Shown here: piece by piece, positions 19,883 through 26,966 of the stretch
Numbering within the stretch: position 1 is the first letter of the stretch
Layout of the letters: every line of letters starts with the position of its first letter
NCBI GenBank assembly: GCA_027600665.1
Contig: JADGJL010000284.1
Coordinates: forward strand, 1 to 26,966
From: Irineochytrium annulatum
Taxonomy: Eukaryota; Chytridiomycota; Chytridiomycetes; Chytridiales; Chytridiaceae
Direction: 5' to 3'
Length of the DNA stretch: 26,966 bases
The notes under the pieces: model-generated
What the model saw: only the letters and a program-made list of their open reading frames with translations
The model's database searches: none
What the model was told of the DNA's origin: nothing
Translations under genes and position numbers: made by a program

Positions 19883-21149
19883 TCAAATCTTCCTATAAAC
19901 CTCGTCGCTCTCCGACGACCCGGCGGCATACACGTGCCCATCAAACTGCAGCTTGTTCACGGCCTCCCTGTCAAAACGAAACCATCATCAGTCATCACGT
20001 GCTCAATTCTTTCCTCGTCACACCCAGCAACCAGCAAGTACCTAATCTGCGCCACGCTCCCACTCGCCCTGCAGAAGTCAATGATCTGCGAGATGTGCAT
20101 GTCGACGCCGTTGCTGAGGGCGGCCATAATCTGGCCCTCAAGGTGGGTCTCAAAGTTGCCGTGCTGCTGCTGGAACCCGTTGCCGTTTGACTGCTGCTGC
20201 GCGTAAGGAGAGTTGTTGTAGGCCTGCTGCTGGGCCGCGCTACCCATGTTGTTTCCAGAGTTCATGTTGGGGTTCATGTTGCCCTGGGAGAGGGAGTGGA
20301 ATGCGTACATGGTTAGAAAACGGAGAAAGGATAGGTTTAAGGAATAAAGTTACCGTGCTGATTGGGCCCTTTGTCAGATAGAGCGTGTGGTAGGCGACCT
20401 CCATGTTGTGCATGATGATCTCGTCCATGGACGTTACCTCGAAGATGGCGAAAGCTTGGATTGAGTAAGTGTTGTTGAAGGCCCTGATGTTCCCGTAAAC
20501 CTTCAAGAAAGTGCCCTCTCTGGAGGTATCTCGGGTAAGCGATCCAGCTAAACCAAAACGATGAAAGCAAAATGAACTTACGCGAACGACTCGTCGTCGC
20601 CTTGATCTGCCGACCACTTCTTCACGTCGATCTCAGAGTCGTACCGATCGCTAATGGTGTAGGACGTGTGGGTGGACTGCGTCGCGACCCGGTTGCACCT
20701 CCCCACGACGCACACAAGACCCAGATCGTGACCGTCCAGCTGGAACGTCTTGTCGGACGGGTTTTCTGCGGCCTTGATCTGCTTGATGGTGACAGACCGG
20801 AGTGTCTGGTTCTTGCTTGATGCCTGTTCAGGTCATTAATGCCTGACACGCCAAGAGAGCTTGTGGACCAACCTTCGCGCCCGGTGAGTCATTGTTCCCC
20901 GGAGAAAACAAGTTGGCCGATCCGGGAGACACGAACCCGCCGCCGCCCATTCCGTTCTGCCGTCCCATCCCCCCAAAACCGCCGCCCATACCACCACCGC
21001 CGCCCATGCCTCCTCCACCTCCCATCCCGCCGCCGCCGCCTCCGCGATTCCCGCCCCATCCTTGAAAGCCTCCGTAGCCTGCGGGAACAGCGTTGCTTTC
21101 AAGACTGGGGCCAAAAACGCAGAAAGCATGCGTGCTCACCAGCCATCAT
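19883..21149 (-). CDS. RPA2: Replication protein A 32-kDa subunit (RPA2/RFA2), 6 exons
   Basis: This is the middle subunit of the RPA heterotrimer, which binds single-stranded DNA in replication, repair and recombination. Exons are 21149-21140, 21078-20873, 20823-20582, 20519-20354, 20283-20042 and 19967-19883, giving 316 aa. The first exon encodes only MMAG. Residues to about 60 are Gly/Met-rich (GGGGGM repeats) and replace the usual Ser-rich phosphorylated N-terminus. An OB fold follows: VTIKQIKAA, VCVVGRCN, TISDRYDSEIDVKKW, then FLKVYGNIRAF and the strand ending MHNMEVAYHTLYLTKGP. A Gln/Asn-rich linker leads to a C-terminal winged helix (QIIDFCR, then REAVNKLQFDGHVYAA), the usual docking site for repair proteins. 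The intron at 20520-20581 uses CTCCAG rather than an earlier TTTAG, because only this keeps frame and gives the family pattern. Likewise the last intron (20041-19968) removes an otherwise open stretch. The overall architecture and length suit the family. Confidence 0.93.
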
Positions 21150-22168
21150 CGTGCCCCCGAGTTCAGGTCAACGAGGTCGGTGGTCCTGCAATGCACGAAA
21201 CATTGGAGACGGTTAGATGCATGGATATGGCATTGAAAGGTCGAGAGGTCCGGTCCGAACAGACACCTCAAAGAATACGGTTTCCTGTAGGACGCACGGC
21301 GGAGCAAGAGCACACGTAAACAACGTCGGGCAAAACAGAGCACGGCACGTGGAGAGACTTCAGGTATGTCGCCGGGGTGCGTGGCCGAGGGATGGGGCGA
21401 TGGTCGAGCCCTCTGTGAAAATTGACTTCAATCCGATCGTTCGGACAAGATTGGAAGAGGTTTTCGCTTCACACACTCGAAGCTAAAGTCCACACAATCG
21501 ACTCGTCCATGGGCAACGTGAGTTTGTTGGCCCCACCTCCTTCTTGTGTTGTTTTTACTTCCGTTAAACCTATTGCCGAACTAACGTAGGTTGCTGGTGT
21601 GGCAACGACCTGCCATCCTCCACCGCCGGGCTCAAGCGGCCGTGCCAACGTAACGTCGGAAGACCTGGTTTCAGCAGCGACGAGCCGGCATGCCGCGCGT
21701 CCATGGAGATGACGACAGGTGAGGGACAGGTGAGATACGAGGGGATGGAGGCGCCCAGAGAGTGAAAAACCGCTTCACGAAAGCTAAGTCATGGCTGCAA
21801 GCCGCATCGGCGCACCGGGGGATCACCGTCCTGGGGTGGCCGCCGACGTAAACATTTTCGGTTGCGTATTCCCACTTGCATGCGAGTAACGCGTCGAAGC
21901 CGGCCGTCGTTATCATCGCGGCGGCGTTTTGTGACCGCAATCGACGCCGTGGCGCCGACGAGGAGGCCGACGATGGCCAGCACCGTCATCAGGGGTGGCC
22001 CGCGCTCAGGCTTATCACGCGCCCCTTGTCATTTTACCTTGTTTCAAATAATGTTATCCCTATGTTCCCATAACGAAACATTTACAAATACACACCACAT
22101 CACATCACCCTCGTCTCAATCTATCTGCATAATTGAAATGCCAACAAAGCCCCGCCCTGAGCCGAAGC
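21150..22168. other. 1-kb region between RPA2 and the GPCR; possible small genes, unresolved
   Basis: The left part must hold the RPA2 promoter. On the + strand, an ATG at about 21510 is followed by a clean donor (AAC/GTGAGT) and an acceptor at about 21589 (CTAACGTAG). Downstream, one frame reads a cysteine-bearing segment (CWCGNDLPSS... to about 21719), ending at a GTGAGG donor. This resembles the Cys-Gly-Asn core of WSC-type carbohydrate-binding domains, but that frame does not connect to the ATG. On the minus strand, 21989-21789 is a 66-aa ORF beginning with a hydrophobic helix (VLAIVGLLVGATASIAV) followed by KRRR, like a single membrane anchor. Neither can be completed into a convincing gene. 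Confidence 0.3.
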
Positions 22169-25100
22169 TCAAACGTCTTCCTCCTCCTCCACCTTCCTCA
22201 ACTTCATCCCATTCCCCATCCCCCCACCAACGCTCGCAACCACGCTCCCCCTCGACGTCCCCGCCGCTCTACCTGCCTTAGCCGTCGCCTGCGCGGCCTG
22301 ACCCGTGACGGCGACGCACACCGAACTCCTCTTCCTCTCCCCGAGCAGCGAATGCCCCTCGGGTCTCCGCGCGCGCTCGTGGGCGGCCACGACGGCCCCC
22401 AGATGTTCCTCGAGGTCTCGCGCGGGGTCGAGGCGAAGGTGGAGGCGAGCGAGGATTAGGGGCGTGGTGAGGGAGATGATACGGTGCGTGTGCGTCGTCG
22501 ACAGTCGGTCTTCGGCTTCTGCGGGTGCCGTCGCTGGGTGACGGATGTCCCGAGCAGACCCTGGGGCGCCGTGTGGTCGATGGCTGGTGATAGACAGCCC
22601 GGAGGACTCCGGGCTCGTGATGGGGCTGGTGAGGCTGCCCACGGTGGTGCCGGCGCCGCGTATCGCGCCGGACGCATTAATGCGGATGGCGTGCGTGGCA
22701 ATAGAGGACTTGATGAGACCCTTGAGGGGCAGGCAGGTGGGCTCGGAGAGGACGGACGTCGGCACGAAAGTGAGGGTCGCGCGGAAGGGTGCTGGGCGGG
22801 TGTGGAAAAAGAAGTTGCCGTGGCTCGGGTGGGACCAGCCAAAAGGGTTTGCGAGTTGGAGGCAGCCAGATCCCTGTTCGGAAGCATGCGCGCGTTAGTA
22901 TGGTCGGAAACTTGGTGATTACGTACGATATGAGAGGATTTATAGGAGCGGCGGCCGAGGGGTCGGCTGGGGAGGAGCGTGGGAGGAAGCGGCGGGAAAA
23001 CTTCCCTTTCGCTGCCGTCGAGCAAGGGGACTGACGGCTTGCGGGCATCGTTGTAACATCGGCTAGTTCCGTGCATGATTTGAAGTGAAGAGGTCGTGCA
23101 GACGGTCCAAACGATAACGTTCTAAGGATACGCTTAGGAAGCAGTCACGCACGATGAAAGCTGAAGCTTACTGTAATGAAGAGCCGGGTGGTAGACGACG
23201 AGTTGATAACACTCATGACGATCAAAGATAAAATCGAGAGCTGGCAAAGGTGCCGTTAGCTTTCAAGACTTCATGTTAGCGCACCTTCATGTGCTTATCG
23301 AGCATGGCAACCTCGTCACTGTGGCGCATCCGGTGCGCCATCACCAACGAAGAAATAATGATAGCAAAGTTGAGGATGTACATTACGCCTAGGGTAACCG
23401 GACTTTCGCCATTCTTCGTCACGCTCAAGCTGCAAATCTACATACAAGTATGTAAGTTCCACAGCAAGTGGCGCATACAAATAAAGGCCCACATATATGA
23501 TCTCATCTCCATTAATGATTGGAAACGACGGATTTATACCAAACGCAACATATAGCAGTGCGATGTTGATAAGCAGCATAACCCCGACGCTTCCAATCAG
23601 CGGGACGACCTCCAGCCCGGCTCTCTTTTTGTGCGGGTTGCCCATGCATTGCGTATACCACACCAGCAGAACGAAGTGCGACCTGAAGGCGCTATTAACA
23701 CGCCGCAAAATCAAAAAGCATAGGGATCATTACCCGTAACACAACGAAAACCAACCCCCAAATAGGCTCATCTGGACCGCACAATTCGCACCCGCCTGTC
23801 TGCCCACGGAGCACATGATGCAGCCCATGCCGAGCCATGACGACGCAGCCTGCAGCCACGCAACGGCCGACCCTCCGGGCGTGGCAGAGCCCCCGCGACG
23901 ACGTATAAGGTGGTGGAGGACCGCCGCGAAGGCGAGGAGGAAGCCGAGGAGGGAGAGGAGGTAGGTTAGGATGCCGAATGTGGAGGTTGGCGTGATGAAG
24001 GACTCGAAGAGGCGGGGGCGGTCTGGCGGTGGGATGGAAGATCCTGCATAACTTCGTAAGGTAATGCCTTTTGGCAATGGACTGATGGAAGGCTTACCGC
24101 CGAAGAAGGTCGGGGTCGCAAGGGAGATGAACTTGGTTGCGCTGAGATCCGTGACGCCGTAAGCGTATGGGACGCCGAAGACGTTGTAATTGAGGTAGTT
24201 TGTTGCATTTAAGGAAACGAAGTACTGAGGGCTAAGGTTCTGTGAGGTGGCGGTCTCCAAGACGATAGTCTCTGCTTACACTGCAAGATCGCCTGCAAGC
24301 AAACGTTAGGTTTAGTGACCGATTCAAGTGAAGAAAGCAGGTCTTAAACTTACCGTAGGAGTTCAATTGAACAGGCTCCCATGACGTCCCGTTGTATCCT
24401 ATACACAGAAAACGTCAGCTGACCCAGACAACACCATCGCACATACCCGTATTAGCAAACGTCCCAAATCCCATCCTCGCCCCCAAACTTCCATCCCCCA
24501 GCTCCTTCACGCCCACGCCCCCTTCCCTAATAAGTCTGTCGAAAGCCGTCAGCATGACCATTACGCAGTCATACGCCTCGGGCGTGTTTGAGCCCGGCAA
24601 GCCACCGGCATAGGTGTAATTTAGCGGGTTGAGGGCGTTCATGCGCGCCCAGGAGGCGTTGAAGGATTGAAAAGGAGGGGAATTGATGGGTGGGGAGAGG
24701 TAGTTGATAAGCTGGAAGCCGTGGAGAATAGGGGCGGTTGTGGGTGTTACTTTTATATAAGAACGCGAGTCAGACGTACGCGATGTGAGACAAATATGAA
24801 TAGAGCATGGGAAAAGATTCGCTGAAACGACTTACTGTCACTAATCTCCACCCAAGGCGGGTTGTAACTTATCCACACATGCCCATCATCCACCAGGCCG
24901 CCCACGTTCCACGCGGCAAAATAAAATTGACGCACGAGCTGCAGCGTCCCCGATACGAAGATGTAACGCAGATCGTCCGTCACGAGCTTATTCAGCGCGT
25001 CAGTAAAATCGTCGTTGGAGGACTGCTGGACGGCCGAGATCGTTATCGTGGTGCAAGTCACTCCGGAGGCGGTGAGGGTTTGGATTATGTCGGATGCGTC

Positions 25101-25937
25101 TTGTGGTTATGTAGGTAAGGAGATGAGGAAAGAAACGGAGGCTTACATCCGGTGCTTAGGAGGTCGGTACCTTGGACGACGGCGATACGACGGACGTTCC
25201 AGAAGTTAAGGAGTTGGAGAACGTGTTTGCCCATGCCCTTGAAATCTAGTTAACAAAATTGAAATGTTGGAAATGTGGGGTACATTTACCTTTGAAGGAA
25301 GTGTCCTCCAAAAATAAGGATATATATCCTTATTCGATAACGCGGGGCTCCCTTCCGACATACCACAGTGTGGCTTCTGATGATAGCCGACGACCTCGGC
25401 CGTGAATCTACAAACGCATTCGGCCGTCAGCACTCTCAGCACAATTGGCGCGCAAGCTTACATTGCAGTCTTGGAAAAGTAGCCCTCGATGACCCCGGCG
25501 ATATTATCTGCCACCAGCGCCTCGTGCATTTTGACAGACGCATACCCGCCGGCGTCATACGTCGACGCGCTATCCGACACGTTTGGATCCCAGTTGTTCA
25601 GGCTCACCGTCCGCACCGTCACGTTCGGCAGGATGTCGTGCCTTGCATTCACGTCCGCAACTGCGAGCTGCTTACGTCGAATTAAAAAGGGGAGCCAACG
25701 GAAGTTTTTACCTCAGCTGCCAAAAGCATGAGTCTCATCTTCCTCGTGTACGAGTCCTCCACGCCGTTGTTCGCGATGCCCGTGGGCGAGACGAGGAGGA
25801 GCGTGATGGTGCTGTTCGCGTCCATGCTGGTGTTCACCATAATGGAGCCCGCCTGGTTATCCAGACGGTAAATCCCAAAAATCTGCTTGGTTTGCGAGAC
25901 AGATTGCCACCGCAACCCTGAATGGAGTTGGACGGCA
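22169..25937 (-). CDS. Class C (GABA-B receptor-like) GPCR, about 15 exons, N-terminus unresolved
   Basis: Exons are 25937(or 25917)-25712, 25667-25462, 25407-25290, 25237-25147, 25099-24836, 24749-24447, 24398-24354, 24292-24282 (micro-exon), 24239-24098, 24043-23734, 23682-23479, 23429-23285, 23240-23172, 23121-22927 and 22873-22169. All junctions keep frame, giving about 1,000 aa. The first half is a periplasmic-binding-like (ANF receptor) extracellular ligand domain: LAVADVNARHDILPN, YFWRTLPSKG, then LNFWNVRRIAVVQG and YIFVSGTLQLVRQFYFA. Seven hydrophobic helices follow, starting at FGILTYLLSLLGFLLAFAAVL (about 23978). The sixth and seventh (LSILSLIVMSVIN; FITNVIVWTVCTTSSLQI) come from two small exons. 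A cytoplasmic tail of about 285 residues ends in an acidic EEEE stretch. The start codon and signal peptide were not found. One candidate first exon is 26020-26001, but it gives no signal sequence. The receptor should signal through a G protein at the plasma membrane; the ligand is unknown. Confidence 0.88.
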
Positions 25938-26332
25938 CTGCGACGGGCGGCAAGGGTTCAGCACGATTGTAACGTTAATTGATTCATGGATGATAGCTAC
26001 GGAGCATCAGTGGGACGCATCGTACTGATAGCTGATGCAATATAGTGGTCTATCTGTTCCCTTCAGTAGTTAATCATGCCCATACGCGGATAAAAGCATC
26101 ATTAAAGAGGAATTAAAAGAATAAATAATGGCACTCCGATCGCTGGCTTGAACAAAGAGCCATCTGAACTTGCAACTGCGAGGAGTTACATGGGCGAAGT
26201 TGCCCGGATACGAGCCGTGCGTGGTTTGCAGCAGGGACATTGCGGCAACCTGACTGTGAGGTCGAGCGATGTTTTACGAAATCCCGTTCACGATGGGCTG
26301 GGGCCTTGAGCTGTATAACGGCGGCCGCGCAG
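25938..26332. other. GPCR 5' region and downstream flank of the SET-domain gene
   Basis: This stretch should contain the missing first exon(s) and promoter of the GPCR, and the 3' UTR of the SET gene to its right. On the minus strand, ATGs at about 26249 (MSLLQTTHGSYPGNFAH before a GTAACT donor) and 26020 could start short exons. Neither yields a signal peptide, and I could not choose between them. No repeat or RNA gene is seen. Confidence 0.35.
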
Positions 26333-26966
26333 TTAGCCGTTGCAATTGTCTATTGGCGTGTCATTGTTACCACCCTCCGCATCATCATAAACATAACGAT
26401 CTTCGCACCGCTGATCATCACCGAACAAACCCCTCGCCGACCAAAAGCCCTTGCCATACGACAACAGGAGCTCCTCCCCCTTCCCTATCCTCCTCAACGT
26501 GAAGATCCCCATCCTGACCTCCCCCATGAACGAGTCTCTGTACAGGTCAAACTGCACGTTCGGCTTTCTGTACGTGCCGTTGCCATCCTCCTTCGTTCCC
26601 CCTTTTCCCGCACTTCCCTTCCTTCCCTTCTCTCCCTTTTTCCTTACATCGTCTCCCGACACATTCTCGGGCAACGGCACCCCTCTATAATCATTAATCA
26701 TCCTCCCCTCATTCCCAGCCATTTCCGCATCAACGCTCAATCCCTCCTTCCTATCAAGCGACAACACGAATTCACTCGTCCCGCTCGCGGTCCCCTCGCC
26801 GTGCACGTCCCCCAAATAATCCAACACGTGCATCCCCTTCTCCAGCTGCCTCGCCGCGACCAGCCCCCGTTGGCCCTTCGCCGGATGCCGAGGATCCAAA
26901 ATCGGGACGATGCGGACGAGGGCGCATGGGTAGGAGGGCGGGTGGAGCGGGCGGATGGGGATGTGA
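26333..26966 (-). CDS. SET-domain protein (partial, N-terminus beyond the window)
   Basis: The frame is open from the window edge to its stop at 26333, with about 210 residues visible. The residues just inside the edge (IPIRPLHPPSYPCALVRIVP) lead into ARQLEKGMHVLDYLGDVHGE, the usual opening strands of a SET fold. SVDAEMAGNEGRMINDYRG then matches the GNxxRFINH-type motif, with Asp-Tyr in place of the usual His-Ser. After a basic Gly/Lys-rich insert come PNVQFDLY, RMGIFTLRRIGKGEELLLSYGKGFW, the conserved end of the SET fold with its catalytic Tyr. SET proteins transfer methyl groups from S-adenosylmethionine to lysines of histones or other proteins. No cysteine-rich post-SET is present; the protein ends about 35 residues later. 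The terminal SET part is well supported. The target and full length are unknown. Confidence 0.85.
   Translation of the reverse strand, partial: HIPIRPLHPPSYPCALVRIVPILDPRHPAKGQRGLVAARQLEKGMHVLDYLGDVHGEGTASGTSEFVLSLDRKEGLSVDAEMAGNEGRMINDYRGVPLPENVSGDDVRKKGEKGRKGSAGKGGTKEDGNGTYRKPNVQFDLYRDSFMGEVRMGIFTLRRIGKGEELLLSYGKGFWSARGLFGDDQRCEDRYVYDDAEGGNNDTPIDNCNG

Noticed and set aside
20240..20617. RPA2 reading straight through the 20520-20581 interval
   Set aside because: It reads through a good donor into Arg/Val/Phe residues unlike RPA2. Splicing to CTCCAG restores the family pattern in frame.
21789..21989. 66-aa membrane-anchor-like ORF as a firm gene
   Set aside because: Only one hydrophobic stretch followed by Arg-rich residues, no convincing splice context and no family resemblance.
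22456..23076. Alternative Pro/Ser/Arg-rich frame as a separate 206-aa gene
   Set aside because: It requires reading through a GTACGT donor and a TACTAAC-containing intron. The spliced frame joins the GPCR tail and has better protein character.
1..26966. CRISPR arrays, bacterial operons, riboswitches, phage or insertion-sequence features
   Set aside because: No regular spaced repeats, ribosome-binding sites, transposase motifs or terminal inverted repeats were seen, and the genes are eukaryotic and spliced.

Overview
The window looks like nuclear DNA of a fungus, most likely an early-diverging zoosporic (chytrid-like) one. Genes are compact and intron-rich. Introns are mostly 41-90 nt, with GT..AG ends and CTAAC/CTGAC-like branch points. 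The content is eukaryotic: a cytochrome c oxidase subunit, a kinesin, replication protein A and a SET protein. A class C (GABA-B-like) GPCR is also present, a family much commoner in chytrids and Blastocladiomycota than in yeasts or mushrooms. The organism call is inference. I rebuilt splicing by eye from reading frame, splice sites and family resemblance; most genes here are not visible as single long open frames.

Layout. The tail of an unknown + strand gene enters at the left edge (3-128). COX12/COX6B (669-1635, minus, 4 exons) follows, then about 1.2 kb that I could not resolve. Two arrestin-like paralogs stand head to head (2830-4108 minus and 4422-5811 plus) across a 313-bp shared upstream region. 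Next is a 735-aa acidic, low-complexity protein with degenerate QPM-centred repeats (6297-8597, plus). From 18809 down to 9212 on the minus strand lie a kinesin with a kinesin-4-like motor and a very long coiled-coil protein built from duplicated exons. These are either two adjacent genes (1,125 and about 1,818 aa) or one 2,936-aa kinesin joined by a 354-nt intron.

Upstream of the kinesin is a broken 3' fragment of a third arrestin-like copy (18963-19337). RPA2, the 32-kDa subunit of replication protein A (19883-21149, minus, 6 exons), comes next. A class C GPCR with an extracellular Venus-flytrap domain and seven membrane helices (22169 to about 25937, minus, about 15 exons) follows. A SET-domain protein (26333-26966, minus) runs off the right edge.

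These are mostly independent genes (respiration, replication, cytoskeleton, chromatin or methylation). The one thematic link is three arrestin-like loci within about 20 kb of a class C GPCR. The most interesting structures are the tandem exon duplications in the coiled-coil gene, the unresolved kinesin fusion, the divergent arrestin pair with its decayed relative, and the heavily split GPCR with an 11-13 nt micro-exon.
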